Shown: positions 1 to 8,603, counted from the stretch's first letter. The stretch is DNA of 64,000 nucleotides from Caryophanon tenue (GCF_001700315.1 NZ_MASJ01000042.1:1-64000), one strand, 5' to 3'. Notes: generated by a model from the sequence alone, not told the origin. Translations and numbers: made by a program.

Positions 1-53
1 GTGCGTACCGTACAGGTGCGCTATTTTTTATAATTCGGGCTTACTGTGAATTG

Positions 54-92
54 AAGGCGTATAACAAATTTTATTTTTGTATACGCCTTTTA
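54..92. terminator. Inverted repeat, possible terminator
   Basis: Arms AAGGCGTATA (54-63) and TATACGCCTT (80-89) enclose an AT-rich loop and are followed on the plus strand by TTTT. It lies just beyond the stop of the minus-strand DUF1643 gene, so it could end transcription from either side. The U-run is short, so this is a modest call. Confidence 0.4.
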
Positions 93-133
93 AAATCTAA
101 TATACTAGATACTTTTAATAATTAAGTTTTGGT

Positions 134-868
134 TTAATTTGAAATAGGGAATAAAATTTTAAATTGTTTTTGATTTAAAGGTAATAAACCGTGACTTGGA
201 ATAAACTTGTCCTTAATTTGTAAAGGGTGCTTTGGGAAGGTTTCTTTAGTATTTGGTCTGCCAAAATCGATTACTTTAAGTTTATATATATTTTTAGAAA
301 ATAACGTTCTTAGAGGATACTTTTGAAGAAGTGTAGGTATTCCCCACTTTTGACCGTTCTTTCCCCACGCTAAAATAACGAATTCAGATTGTTCAATTGC
401 AAATTGAATATATTTATATGACTCATCATCTATGACGAAATCCTCTTTGCTTGTCCCCTTAGATTTGATGTAAGGACTTGAATTTACTACATATAAAGAA
501 CCGCAATCATTATATTTCGCCATCTGAATCATAAATTCTACTGTAGGATCATTAGAGCAAGTAGATGCATTACTAGGGTTCATTCCAAAAAACGTCATAA
601 TAGGTAACTTGCTATCCCAACATCTAGATAAAAAATAACGTTTATAGGTAGTTCGATTGGTTGTATCATTGGGATCGTATTGACTGTGAAATACGGCTGT
701 ATTGCTACCTAATTGAAATGGTGACAGAGGTTGTGAGGGTAGCGTTGATAATTGAGTTTGCAATACATTATGTCCTTTAGAGGATAGCCATTCTCTTAAT
801 TCTTCTTCAAATTCTTCCTTAGTAATTTGATCATCAAATTCGACTGAAGTGTTGAATTGTAATATCAT
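134..868 (-). CDS. DUF1643 domain protein
   Basis: A 244-residue protein. Residues about 80-230 match the DUF1643 pattern: an FGMNPSNAS block (94-102), the NDPTV block (106-110), a VILAWGKNG segment (164-172) and a late P.HPL segment. DUF1643 proteins are common on mobile elements; their biochemical function is not established. The first 75 residues are an extension I do not recognise. It is the cargo gene farthest from the hbs boundary and is on the same strand as the next gene, 81 bases away, so the two may be co-transcribed. GGAG stands 14 bases before the ATG, which is long, so start confidence is moderate. Confidence 0.7.
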   Translation of the reverse strand: MILQFNTSVEFDDQITKEEFEEELREWLSSKGHNVLQTQLSTLPSQPLSPFQLGSNTAVFHSQYDPNDTTNRTTYKRYFLSRCWDSKLPIMTFFGMNPSNASTCSNDPTVEFMIQMAKYNDCGSLYVVNSSPYIKSKGTSKEDFVIDDESYKYIQFAIEQSEFVILAWGKNGQKWGIPTLLQKYPLRTLFSKNIYKLKVIDFGRPNTKETFPKHPLQIKDKFIPSHGLLPLNQKQFKILFPISN

Positions 869-949
869 AAATTTTTTTATAGCTCCTTTTTAAGAATAAT
901 TAAATAAACGATTTAGAGAGGTACTATGATGATAAAGAGTAGCGAAGTC

Positions 950-1855
950 TTAGGAATCGAATAAATGACGTAAAATAATTTCGTGAAGCCCCTCCAAAGT
1001 AATTATTTTTTGCTTGGAATACGATTGTATGATATAAAAGTTTTTTTCGTGTAAAATTAAATTAAAGTCTATGGGATTTAATGTCAATTTATAATCAGTA
1101 GCAATAGTTTCTATGATTTGTTTTCTAGAGATTATGTCGATTTCTATGGTTCTTAAAATTTTAACTATTTTATCTGCTCTAATAGTGTGATCTAAATTTG
1201 TTTTTGCAGTTGATATTCCACCTCCCATTGATCTAAATATAATGTTATCTATTTCTACTAATGCCATTCCCCCATTTTTTCTAATTATTGAAAGCTCTTT
1301 ATCAGTGAATTTCTTACTTAAATTTGTAATGTTTTTTAATTGAAAAGGAGTTAAGAGAAAAGGCCAATTATTCTTCAGAATCTGTAATAGCTGCTGTTGT
1401 GAGAACTCAGTTCTATCCTCCAATTTGTGTTTGGTTACATCAATCAAATAGACTTCATTTTCTTTTAGCACAAAAAATAAAATATAATCGGATCTTTTAA
1501 TAAAGCCATTCGGGTTTAATGTGTCCCCTAAATGTAAATGATGTATTCCCCAATCGTAGAGTAATAGGTCCTTCTGATGCGGTTTAACAGCCTTAATACT
1601 CAAATGTGGTATAAGGTTTTGTCCCTCTTTAAATTTCTGGATTACTTGTTTTAAATAGTGTCCATATGGTTTAGGTAATTGTTTGTTTTTTAACTCCGTT
1701 GAAAGATAGACCTTACGTTTTTGTATGCTTATAGATTTATCTGTTAAATTGAAAAATGCTCTTAATAAATCGTGAATATTGCTAACTGGATGTTTAAATC
1801 CTAAGTTTATAAACTTACTTATTAGGATTTTTTCTAAGTCTGCTATTAAATTCAA
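950..1855 (-). CDS. Unrecognised accessory protein with HHLHLG motif
   Basis: A 301-residue protein that I cannot assign to a named family with confidence. Its centre has the block DWGIHHLHLG (101-110), then two hydrophobic strands ending in IDVTKH (138-143) and a KNNWPF block (161-166). Spaced His, Asp and His residues of this kind suggest an alpha/beta fold, possibly an enzyme. No signal peptide or membrane segment is visible. The start is TTG at 1855 with GAGGTGAT directly upstream. It lies on an integrated element next to a DUF1643 gene, so a role in defence or DNA modification is possible, but that is inference only. Confidence 0.6.
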   Translation of the reverse strand: MNLIADLEKILISKFINLGFKHPVSNIHDLLRAFFNLTDKSISIQKRKVYLSTELKNKQLPKPYGHYLKQVIQKFKEGQNLIPHLSIKAVKPHQKDLLLYDWGIHHLHLGDTLNPNGFIKRSDYILFFVLKENEVYLIDVTKHKLEDRTEFSQQQLLQILKNNWPFLLTPFQLKNITNLSKKFTDKELSIIRKNGGMALVEIDNIIFRSMGGGISTAKTNLDHTIRADKIVKILRTIEIDIISRKQIIETIATDYKLTLNPIDFNLILHEKNFYIIQSYSKQKIITLEGLHEIILRHLFDS

Positions 1856-1987
1856 ATAATCACCTCACTGTAAATGTATTTTTATTCTCTTCTATTATAT
1901 AAGTAATAATCCTTTTAACTCTATAAAAGAAGATATTTCTTAAAATTAATTCAAAAAGTATATACAAAATAATCTATAGTGACTATT

Positions 1988-2033
1988 ATTTATAAGTACA
2001 GTAGATATTAATAAAGATACTGTACTTATAAAT
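1988..2033. repeat. 16-bp perfect inverted repeat near the hbs boundary
   Basis: ATTTATAAGTACAGTA (1988-2003) and its exact reverse complement (2018-2033) are separated by 14 bases. The second arm ends 57 bases before the hbs stub. It has no U-run on either side, so it is a poor terminator. Its position next to an attachment site suits recombinase or excisionase arm sites, but this is not shown. The stretch 1856-2090 contains nothing else that I recognise. Confidence 0.6.
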
Positions 2034-2090
2034 AGGACAAAGGCTTATAACAAAGTAGAATGATGATTTATTAAAAAAAATCATTGTTAT

Positions 2091-2123
2091 CCAGGTAAAG
2101 CGCTTAAAGACGCTGTAAAATAA
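2091..2123 (+). pseudogene. hbs: hbs 3' end fragment (HU C-terminus), attachment site of the left element
   Basis: Eleven codons read PGKALKDAVK then TAA, the C-terminus typical of the Bacillus-type HU DNA-binding protein. Upstream sequence loses all similarity (the codon before is TAT where HU normally has Lys), so this is a stub and not a gene. A hairpin terminator 24 bases downstream is probably the native hbs terminator. It marks the right recombination junction of an element that begins outside the window. The real crossover could lie anywhere within the identical stretch. Confidence 0.7.
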
Positions 2124-2146
2124 TACAGACTCCGTAGCAATTACAT

Positions 2147-2190
2147 AGAACAACCTCAAAACAATACTTGTTTTGAGGTTGTTCTTTTTT
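2147..2190 (+). terminator. Rho-independent terminator of hbs
   Basis: GAACAACCTCAAAACA (2148-2163) pairs perfectly with the arm at 2169-2184 across a 5-base loop and is followed by six T residues. Confidence 0.9.
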
Positions 2191-2253
2191 ATCATCATTT
2201 TGTGCATCACACGAAAAAGAAGTGTGAAGCCTGATATAAAGACGAAAGTCATT

Positions 2254-2282
2254 TTGCGCTCATGCATAGAATGTGCTACGAT
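2254..2282 (+). promoter_or_regulatory. SigA-type promoter of folE-mtrB
   Basis: TTGCGC (2254-2259), a 17-base spacer containing TGTG just before the -10, then TACGAT (2277-2282). The folE start is 37 bases further on, after AGGAGGA. Confidence 0.6.
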
Positions 2283-2318
2283 GCAAGTTGAGGTTGATTT
2301 TAGGAGGAACTGGACGTC

Positions 2319-2888
2319 ATGACGAATGTTGATTTAAAGAAAATAGAGCAAGCAGTAAAAATGATTTTAGAAGCAGTGGGCGAAGATGTGAATCGTGAAG
2401 GTTTACAAGATACGCCAAAGCGTGTCTCAAAAATGTACGCTGAAATGTTTAGCGGTTTACAACAAGATCCTCGCGAGTATTTTAGCACCGTATTCCATGA
2501 AGATCATGAAGAGTTTGTCTTAGTAAAAGATATTTCTTTCCACTCAATGTGTGAGCATCATTTAGTACCGTTTTATGGCAAAGCGCATATTGCTTACATT
2601 CCGAAAGACGGCAAAGTTGCGGGCTTAAGTAAATTAGGTCGTTGTGTAGAAACGGTTGCACGCCGTCCGCAGTTACAAGAACGTATTACATCAACAGTAG
2701 CAGATACAATTATGGAAATGTTAGAGCCAAAAGGTGTTTATGTAGTCATTGAAGCAGAGCATATGTGTATGACGATGCGCGGACTGAAAAAGCCAGGCGC
2801 TAAAACGGTTACGTCGGTGGCACGTGGTGTTTATGAAGAAGATAATGTAAAGCGTCAAGAAATTATATCATTTATTCAAATGTCTTAA
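2319..2888 (+). CDS. folE: GTP cyclohydrolase I
   Basis: Catalyses GTP to 7,8-dihydroneopterin triphosphate, the first step of folate synthesis, as a cytosolic zinc enzyme. The 189-residue sequence has the full type I fold: zinc ligands Cys78 and His81 in [10 protein letters not shown] and Cys150 in the HMCMTMRG block, plus the [13 protein letters not shown] substrate-binding segment. Length matches the Bacillus enzyme (MtrA). AGGAGGA lies 8 bases before the ATG. It is followed by mtrB, the same two-gene order as the mtr operon of B. subtilis. Confidence 0.97.
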   Translation: MTNVDLKKIEQAVKMILEAVGEDVNREGLQDTPKRVSKMYAEMFSGLQQDPREYFSTVFHEDHEEFVLVKDISFHSMCEHHLVPFYGKAHIAYIPKDGKVAGLSKLGRCVETVARRPQLQERITSTVADTIMEMLEPKGVYVVIEAEHMCMTMRGLKKPGAKTVTSVARGVYEEDNVKRQEIISFIQMS

Positions 2889-2949
2889 TATGCAACGGGC
2901 ATTGTGTTAGAATAGACAAAGACTATAGTGAATGAGGGGAGCTACTTAC

Positions 2950-3174
2950 ATGGCACAACCAGATTATATTGTGATTCAAGCCGAGGAAGATGGCGTACAT
3001 GTTATCGGCTTAACACGTGGAACAGATACAAAATTCCATCATTCTGAAAAGCTAGATGCTGGCGAGGTAATGATTGCACAGTTTACAGAGCATACATCGG
3101 CGATGAAAATTCGTGGGAAAGCACAAATTCATACTGCACATGGTGTAATTGAAAGTGCGCCGAAAACGAAATAA
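2950..3174 (+). CDS. mtrB: trp RNA-binding attenuation protein (TRAP)
   Basis: A 74-residue protein that forms an 11-mer ring, binds tryptophan and then binds GAG/UAG repeats in trp leader RNA. The family signatures are visible: [19 protein letters not shown], the [13 protein letters not shown] segment and [11 protein letters not shown], whose Lys and Arg contact RNA. The start is the ATG at 2950 with GAGGGGAG 9 bases upstream; an in-frame ATG at 2932 lies ahead of that site and would add six residues not found in the family. No trp structural genes are in this window, so its target must be elsewhere. Confidence 0.95.
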   Translation: MAQPDYIVIQAEEDGVHVIGLTRGTDTKFHHSEKLDAGEVMIAQFTEHTSAMKIRGKAQIHTAHGVIESAPKTK

Positions 3175-3269
3175 GCACGTGAGCTAATTACTAAAAAAAT
3201 TGCCAAAAAACGAGTATACTAGTGATAGAAAACATTGTCTAGGACGATGAGCGAAATGGAGTAAGAAGT

Positions 3270-4037
3270 ATGAATGAAACATCCATTCAGCAGGCAATTG
3301 AACAGTTTAAACAAACCATTTATTCATATATTCAACATCCGTCACTTCAAACATATACAGGCACACCTGTATTAAATGAAAACCAGCTGTTTTATTTATT
3401 AATACCATTTTTTAATGATGAGCAGTGGACGGAAGAGCATCATGAAAGCGCTGTAACAGCAGCGATTGTAAGTACGGCGTTATACGAGCATGAAAAAATT
3501 ACACAACAAGGTGGCATTTCAATTAAGCAACAAGTGATTGTATTAGCGGGCGACTTTTATAGTGGGCGCTATTATGAAGTGTTGGCGCACCGTGGCAATT
3601 TTAATATGGTTCGTGCGTTGTCTGAGGCAATTGTCCGTCGTTGTGAACAGCAAATTCAAGTGTATGAATGTCAACCAACGACGATTGATGAATGGCTTCA
3701 TACAATGATGACAGTCGAAAGTGAACATATTACACAGTTTTATACAAACTATCAATTTACACATTATCGTGAGCTTGCACAGAAAAGTCTTCTATACTTA
3801 CGTTTGCAGTCAGAGCTTGCCGCTAACAAAACAGGCGAAGCATCGTTAATTCTGACGCGCATGTTTGAAATGGAAGGCGACGTAAACGTGGTGTTACAGC
3901 AAAAGCTTCGTGCACTAGCTGCAGACATTCAGCAATTGATTGTACAATCGACAATGTCTGACGTGTTAAAGCAGCAAGCAACAGCACGTATACAGCTCAG
4001 TAACGTAGCACTAACACCAGTAATGAAAGAGGTATAG
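3270..4037 (+). CDS. hepS: Heptaprenyl diphosphate synthase component I
   Basis: The small, non-catalytic subunit of the two-component heptaprenyl diphosphate synthase that makes the C35 side chain of menaquinone-7. At 255 residues it matches HepS length, with typical helical blocks including [18 protein letters not shown] and [19 protein letters not shown]. Component I is poorly conserved, so much of the certainty comes from its position ahead of menG and hepT, the same three-gene order as in Bacillus. It ends 5 bases before menG. Confidence 0.92.
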   Translation: MNETSIQQAIEQFKQTIYSYIQHPSLQTYTGTPVLNENQLFYLLIPFFNDEQWTEEHHESAVTAAIVSTALYEHEKITQQGGISIKQQVIVLAGDFYSGRYYEVLAHRGNFNMVRALSEAIVRRCEQQIQVYECQPTTIDEWLHTMMTVESEHITQFYTNYQFTHYRELAQKSLLYLRLQSELAANKTGEASLILTRMFEMEGDVNVVLQQKLRALAADIQQLIVQSTMSDVLKQQATARIQLSNVALTPVMKEV

Positions 4038-4042
4038 CACGT

Positions 4043-4747
4043 ATGGTAAAGTCGAAAGAACAGCACGTACATGAAGTGTTTGAATCAATTTCTGAGAACT
4101 ACGATAAAATGAACTCAGTGATTAGCTTTCAAATGCACGTGCAATGGCGTAAAGATACAATGCAGCGTATGGGTGTAAAACCTGGACAAAAAGCATTGGA
4201 TATCTGCTGTGGCACAGCTGATTGGACAATTGCGTTAGCGAATGCGGTTGGTCCGACTGGCGAAGTCAAAGGGTTAGATTTTAGTGAAAGCATGCTAGAA
4301 GTGGGCAAGCAAAAAACACAAGACATGCCAAATGTCGAGTTAATTCATGGTAATGCAATGGAATTACCATTTGCCGACAATACATTTGATTATGTAACAA
4401 TTGGTTTTGGGTTACGTAATGTACCTGATTATATGCAAGTATTACGTGAAATGCACCGCGTTGTAAAACCAGGTGGCATGGTCGTATGTCTTGAAACATC
4501 TCAATCGGAAATTCCGGTATATCGTCAACTATTCCGTTTTTACTTTAAATACATTATGCCTACATTCGGTAAGCTATTTGCGAAAAGCTTTAAAGAGTAT
4601 TCTTGGTTACAAGAGTCGGCAAATGGGTTCCCAGGTATGAGTGAATTAGCGAATATGTTCCGACAAGCTGGACTTGAGGATGTTAGTTATCGTGCGTACA
4701 GTGGTGGAGCCGCTGCGATGCATTTAGGATATAAAAAACAATCATAA
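4043..4747 (+). CDS. menG: Demethylmenaquinone methyltransferase
   Basis: A SAM-dependent methyltransferase (UbiE/MenG) for the last step of menaquinone synthesis. The 234-residue chain shows motif [17 protein letters not shown], the [12 protein letters not shown] acidic loop, the family signature [13 protein letters not shown] and the [10 protein letters not shown] block. Length fits the family. It lies between the two subunits of the isoprenoid side-chain synthase, so one operon supplies both the tail and the methylation. The start is preceded by GAGGTATAGC. Confidence 0.97.
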   Translation: MVKSKEQHVHEVFESISENYDKMNSVISFQMHVQWRKDTMQRMGVKPGQKALDICCGTADWTIALANAVGPTGEVKGLDFSESMLEVGKQKTQDMPNVELIHGNAMELPFADNTFDYVTIGFGLRNVPDYMQVLREMHRVVKPGGMVVCLETSQSEIPVYRQLFRFYFKYIMPTFGKLFAKSFKEYSWLQESANGFPGMSELANMFRQAGLEDVSYRAYSGGAAAMHLGYKKQS

Positions 4748-4766
4748 GTGAGGAAGGTTTGTTCAC

Positions 4767-5741
4767 GTGGAAAAGATGAAGCTAGCGTTGCTGTATGCTG
4801 ATTTTAAATCGGATATAGACATCATCGAAAAAGAATTAATACAAGCGTTGAACTCGTCTTCACATATGTTAAATGAAGCGTCTGTTCATTTAGTACAAGC
4901 AGGGGGCAAGCGGATTCGTCCAGTGTTTGTACTGCTTTGTGCGAAGTTTGGACAGTACGATATTCATCGTCTAAAGCATGTTGCAACACCGTTAGAATTA
5001 GTCCACATGGCATCACTTGTGCATGACGATGTAATTGATGATTCTAATATGCGACGTGGTCAGTATACGGTAAAAGCGCAGTGGAATAACCGCGTCGCTA
5101 TGTATACAGGGGATTTCATTTTTGCGCGCGCATTGCAATCGCTTGCGCATATCGAAAATCCATTAGTACACCAAGTTCTAGCACATACAATGGTAGAGCT
5201 ATGTAACGGTGAAGTGATTCAGATTGAAGATAAATTTCAACTCAACCAAAACTTAAAAACGTATTTCCGCCGCATTAAGCGAAAGACAGCTTTATTAATT
5301 GAATCAAGCTGTTATATGGGTGCACTTGCTGCAGGTGTCAACAAAAAAGATGCCATCCATTTAAAACGCTTTGGTTATTTTATCGGTATGAGCTTCCAAA
5401 TTATTGATGATATTTTGGACTTCACGGCAACGGATAAAGAATTAGGCAAACCTGCAGGTAGTGATTTATTGAATGGTAATATTACATTACCCGTCATTTT
5501 AATGCAGCATGACCGACGTATTCATGAATATGTCGAGAAAATTCAAGCCGGTGTTTTAACCGAGGCAGAGCGACAAAATATGCTGACGCTTGTGCGTAAT
5601 TCACCTGCGATTGATGAAGCACAACGTGTAAGTGAATTGTATTTACAAAAGGCGTTACGCGAAATCGACCAGTTACCAAAGCACCCGATGAAGCGAAAAT
5701 TACGTGATATTGCGATGTTTATTTCAAAACGCGACTTCTAA
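4767..5741 (+). CDS. hepT: Heptaprenyl diphosphate synthase component II
   Basis: The catalytic trans-prenyltransferase subunit, which extends FPP with IPP units to C35. In 324 residues it has the first aspartate-rich motif HDDVIDD (86-92) followed by MRRG, and the second motif IIDDILDF, together with the GGKRIRP pyrophosphate-binding segment (46-52). The start is GTG at 4767, after GAGGAAGG; an ATG at 4776 would shorten it by three residues. A hairpin overlapping its stop codon ends the operon. Confidence 0.96.
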   Translation: MEKMKLALLYADFKSDIDIIEKELIQALNSSSHMLNEASVHLVQAGGKRIRPVFVLLCAKFGQYDIHRLKHVATPLELVHMASLVHDDVIDDSNMRRGQYTVKAQWNNRVAMYTGDFIFARALQSLAHIENPLVHQVLAHTMVELCNGEVIQIEDKFQLNQNLKTYFRRIKRKTALLIESSCYMGALAAGVNKKDAIHLKRFGYFIGMSFQIIDDILDFTATDKELGKPAGSDLLNGNITLPVILMQHDRRIHEYVEKIQAGVLTEAERQNMLTLVRNSPAIDEAQRVSELYLQKALREIDQLPKHPMKRKLRDIAMFISKRDF

Positions 5742-5766
5742 TTTATTAGAATGTCGTGTTTTTTCA
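5731..5766 (+). terminator. Terminator overlapping the hepT stop
   Basis: An imperfect hairpin, CGACTTCTAA against TTAGAATGTCG, includes the TAA of hepT and is followed by GTGTTTTTTC. Confidence 0.65.
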
Positions 5767-5826
5767 TGAAATGGACAAATCACGCCAATAAAATAGTGCA
5801 AAATCGAGCGAAACGATAACATTTTG

Positions 5827-5855
5827 TTGAATAACGAAGCCTCTTTTGATAGAAT
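5827..5855 (+). promoter_or_regulatory. SigA-type promoter of ndk
   Basis: TTGAAT (5827-5832), a 17-base spacer, then TAGAAT (5850-5855); the ndk start is about 50 bases downstream. Confidence 0.7.
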
Positions 5856-5907
5856 TAGACGGTAGGGAAATGTCCCTTTATACAGATTCTAAGGAGTGTA
5901 TTTACAC

Positions 5908-6324
5908 ATGGCAATCGAAAAAACTTTCTTAATGGTTAAACCAGATGGCGTAGAACGTCAAGTAATCGGTGATATCGTAGACCGCTTTGAGCGTCGCGGT
6001 TTTGAATTAAAAGGCGCTAAATTAATGGTAGCTTCAAAAGAATTAGCTGAAAAGCACTACGCTGAGCACGCTGAGCGTCCATTCTTCGGTGAATTAGTAG
6101 ACTTCATCACTTCTGGTCCAGTATTCGCTATGGTTTGGGAAGGCGAAAACGTAATCAAATTAGCACGTACTATGATGGGTGCTACAAAACCAGAAGATTC
6201 AAACCCTGGTACAATCCGTGGCGACTTCGCTACAACTTTATCTCACAACATCATCCACGGTTCTGACTCTCTTGCATCTGCAGAGCGTGAAATCGGTTTA
6301 TGGTTCGGTTCTGAATTAGTATAA
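5908..6324 (+). CDS. ndk: Nucleoside diphosphate kinase (3' end supplied by the prophage)
   Basis: Transfers the gamma phosphate from ATP to NDPs through a phosphohistidine. The 138-residue protein has all family blocks: [13 protein letters not shown] near the N-terminus, RGDFA, and NIIHGSDS with catalytic His117. The ATG at 5908 follows AAGGAGTG at the right spacing; an upstream in-frame GTG at 5896 falls inside that site. The last 39 codons, His117 included, lie in a 129-bp repeat also present at 38946-39074, so this gene is a host/phage hybrid that stays intact after integration. Codon use and reading frame are undisturbed across the junction. Confidence 0.97.
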   Translation: MAIEKTFLMVKPDGVERQVIGDIVDRFERRGFELKGAKLMVASKELAEKHYAEHAERPFFGELVDFITSGPVFAMVWEGENVIKLARTMMGATKPEDSNPGTIRGDFATTLSHNIIHGSDSLASAEREIGLWFGSELV

Positions 6325-6332
6325 TTCGCCGA
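6204..6332. repeat. attL: 129-bp direct repeat of the ndk 3' end
   Basis: Identical base for base to 38946-39074; the bases just outside (A against C on the left, A against C on the right) differ. It runs from the last base of codon 99 of ndk to 8 bases past the stop. The true crossover site must lie inside it. The integrase gene starts 87 bases downstream, the usual arrangement for phages that restore the gene they enter. Confidence 0.95.
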
Positions 6333-6386
6333 ACTGAAGAGATTGTACTTCGAATTGTACTTTAATAAAAATACTAATTTTACCTT

Positions 6387-6421
6387 CTAACAAATTCTAT
6401 TTGTTAGGGGGTTTTTTTGTG
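6387..6421 (+). promoter_or_regulatory. Hairpin plus T-run covering the integrase start
   Basis: CTAACAAAT (6387-6395) pairs with ATTTGTTAG (6399-6407) over a 3-base loop. A GGGG stretch that serves as the integrase ribosome binding site follows at once, then seven T residues and the GTG start at 6419. It could act as a terminator for ndk read-through, or limit integrase translation by tying up part of the binding site. Confidence 0.55.
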
Positions 6422-7447
6422 TCCAATTCTTATAACAAAATTACAACGGACGTAGATTTAGAGTTGTTAAAACTAACGTCAGCAAAACAGCAATTAAATA
6501 ATATTAAGAGAAATGAGCACAAAATTGCAGCTTTATTAGAGGAGGCTGTACAACATCACACAATCAAAATAAGCCATGCCATGAAGATAGTTAATCAACA
6601 ATGGATAATTAATGGTATGAGACCGAGAACGATTGATAGCTATAATTACACTTTCGGAAAATTTATTGAAGTAACTGGAATTGAATACATCGAGGAAATC
6701 GATTCAGCTAAGATTTATGACTACTTGGGGAGTTTAACAAATGTAAAAGATGTGACAATACAAGCACGTTTAAAACAAATTAAAGCCATATTAGGGCGCT
6801 TTCATGATAACGGATGGATTCCAGTAAAGTTTTGGAAGCATATAAAAATAAAGGTGAATTCAGACTTGTTAGAGGCATCTACAGAAAATGATGTAGCAAT
6901 ATTATTATCATTACTTGATAAATCAACTTATTCTGGGTTTCGTGACTCAGTAGCAATTATGTTGATGTATAAATGTGGAATCCGTATTAAAACTTTAGGG
7001 TTATTAGAGATTAAGCATATTGACTTTGAAAATAAATTATTACGCTTAGATGGATCAGTTTTAAAAAGTCACAAACCACAACTGTTACCACTTGATGATG
7101 ATTTATGTGCATTGCTACAAGAGTTAATTAAACAAAACCTAATCTTAAGTAAGCAGCGCAAGCGTAAAAATACGCATTTGTTCTTGTCTTATTTGGCAAT
7201 ACCAATATGCAAAACAGTATCTCCATCAAATGCTATTGCTAAAAACTTATGGCAATACAATAAGAAGTGGGGATTAAAAATTACTTGTCATGGTCTCCGT
7301 AGAGCTTATGCCCAAAATTTAATCAAGCGAGGCGCAGACATCAACTTAGTATCAGCAGCATTAAACCATTCAGACTTAACATCCACGACTAAATATTTAG
7401 GATTGTCGCTGAATAAGGTTGCACAAGAGTTACGAGATTATCTTTAA
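6419..7447 (+). CDS. int: Tyrosine site-specific integrase
   Basis: Catalyses phage integration and excision at the ndk attachment site. 342 residues: an N-terminal SAM-like core-binding domain (about 60-160) and a C-terminal catalytic domain. The active-site residues are visible: Arg189 in KCGIRIKTLG, His291 and Arg294 in HGLRRAYA, His317 in LNHSDLTS and the nucleophile Tyr326 in TTKYLGL. GTG at 6419 is chosen because AGGGGG stands just upstream; the in-frame TTG at 6401 lies inside the leader hairpin. It reads away from the attachment site, into the prophage. No separate excisionase gene was recognised. Confidence 0.93.
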   Translation: MSNSYNKITTDVDLELLKLTSAKQQLNNIKRNEHKIAALLEEAVQHHTIKISHAMKIVNQQWIINGMRPRTIDSYNYTFGKFIEVTGIEYIEEIDSAKIYDYLGSLTNVKDVTIQARLKQIKAILGRFHDNGWIPVKFWKHIKIKVNSDLLEASTENDVAILLSLLDKSTYSGFRDSVAIMLMYKCGIRIKTLGLLEIKHIDFENKLLRLDGSVLKSHKPQLLPLDDDLCALLQELIKQNLILSKQRKRKNTHLFLSYLAIPICKTVSPSNAIAKNLWQYNKKWGLKITCHGLRRAYAQNLIKRGADINLVSAALNHSDLTSTTKYLGLSLNKVAQELRDYL

Positions 7448-7496
7448 ACAATAAAAAATGGTTGCTAGTGCGTCAACACCAACAACCGGTAAAACT

Positions 7497-7635
7497 GAAT
7501 AACACTAAAATACGCCTGCAAGCAATATTAAGTGTGTTTATGTATAAAGTATATCAATTCCTTTTTTAAAATTCAATAAAAAAAGGTTTATTTGAGCATG
7601 TCTTTATTTTTATATTTAATATTTTAGTGTTATTC
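7497..7635. repeat. Pair of 16-bp inverted repeats flanking a 107-base spacer
   Basis: GAATAACACTAAAATA (7497-7512) has an exact reverse complement at 7620-7635, the latter ending 23 bases before the next gene. Such widely spaced perfect arms suit operator sites for a dimeric regulator that loops the DNA, or recombination arm sites. The 107 bases between them are AT-rich, with no open frame. Confidence 0.6.
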
Positions 7636-7658
7636 GCACATAAAAGGAGCGAATTAAC

Positions 7659-8603
7659 ATGACAACTTATGCAAAAGAGAGAAAATACGACAAGTTATCT
7701 AACTTTACGTCATTAAAAGACTTCAACGATCAATTTGAACAGGTAATGATTGATGTAAAGGATCAATTTACTAAATCAGAATACATCGCATTAAACAAGC
7801 TACGTAAATTTGCTGGTAGTGACATTGTAGGTGTCGCATGGGTAAAGTTACAAAAGGTTGTTTCTTCGACGTGGGCTGAGACGATTGGTGTATCGCGTTC
7901 TACATTTGAACGTATGATTCGTAAAGCTCGTAAACTTAATCTCATTGCAGTTGTTAATCAATCGCGTAAAAATGGATCACAGACACATAACGTTTATGTA
8001 TTCCGTCGTGCAGATGAAATCATTTTACCTCAAGCAGAAACTGAAATTGTGTCAAATTCTCACACAATTGACGTAGCCGAACCACTGAAAATTGACGCAC
8101 CAATAACTAATATTCTTATTAAACTACCAAAATTAAAAGATAAAGAGAATACGTATGCTACGCAGTCGGTAAGCGAGGTTAACGATAATGTTGATTTAGA
8201 ACCTAAGTCTGTAATACCATATGAACGTTTTAAAGCATATGTATCTAATTTCATTACAGATAAAACAATTGCAAGCAAGTTATACGGTATTTATCGCGCT
8301 CATACATGCAAACTAATAGCAGCACCAGACATTGACATTGCATTTGAGGCACTAAAAGAAACATTACGCAAGTATAAGCAAGGTAAAGTACGCTCGATTA
8401 CGGGTTATTTTAACGGCACTCTAAGCAATATGATTGATAATTACATGTTAGAGCAAGTATTTGTAGCGCGAGAAGAGTTTGAGAAAGAACATGACTTTTT
8501 ATTAAACGATGCAGATTTACCAGAGTGGCTACAAAGTGGGGAGCAGGAACAATCAACAGAATGTCAACGTTTACTGTTTGAGCGTTTTGGTATAACAGGA
8601 TAG
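7659..8603 (+). CDS. Winged-helix plasmid/phage-type DNA-binding protein
   Basis: A 314-residue protein of a type common on Bacillus plasmids and phages and usually annotated only as a helix-turn-helix protein. Residues about 40-115 form the DNA-binding part: KSEYIALNKLRKFA, then TWAETIGVSRSTFERMIRKARKLNLI, a clear helix-turn-helix, followed by a beta wing ending THNVYVFRR. A linker leads to a helical C-terminal domain with YFNGTLSNMIDNY, which resembles the C-terminal region of replication accessory proteins. The role is probably replication or its control, but this is not established. AAAGGAG lies 9 bases before the ATG. Confidence 0.65.
   Translation: MTTYAKERKYDKLSNFTSLKDFNDQFEQVMIDVKDQFTKSEYIALNKLRKFAGSDIVGVAWVKLQKVVSSTWAETIGVSRSTFERMIRKARKLNLIAVVNQSRKNGSQTHNVYVFRRADEIILPQAETEIVSNSHTIDVAEPLKIDAPITNILIKLPKLKDKENTYATQSVSEVNDNVDLEPKSVIPYERFKAYVSNFITDKTIASKLYGIYRAHTCKLIAAPDIDIAFEALKETLRKYKQGKVRSITGYFNGTLSNMIDNYMLEQVFVAREEFEKEHDFLLNDADLPEWLQSGEQEQSTECQRLLFERFGITG

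Larger units (their letters stand above)
1..2123. mobile_element. Right end of an element integrated in the 3' end of hbs
   Basis: Seen: bases 2091-2123 encode PGKALKDAVK-stop, the usual C-terminus of the HU protein HBsu, but the sequence before it is not HU-like in any frame. The hbs terminator (2147-2190) and folE follow, as in Bacillus. Inferred: an element recombined into the hbs 3' end, left this stub as its right attachment site and placed the intact (restored) hbs gene beyond the left window edge. The interior here is AT-rich and carries two minus-strand accessory genes plus a long inverted repeat close to the boundary. No integrase of this element is in the window, so its type is unknown. 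Confidence 0.6.

Noticed and set aside
1986..2267. 93-residue minus-strand ORF rich in Phe and Ile
   Set aside because: It runs through the hbs stub and the perfect terminator hairpin; no relatives and no plausible ribosome binding site.
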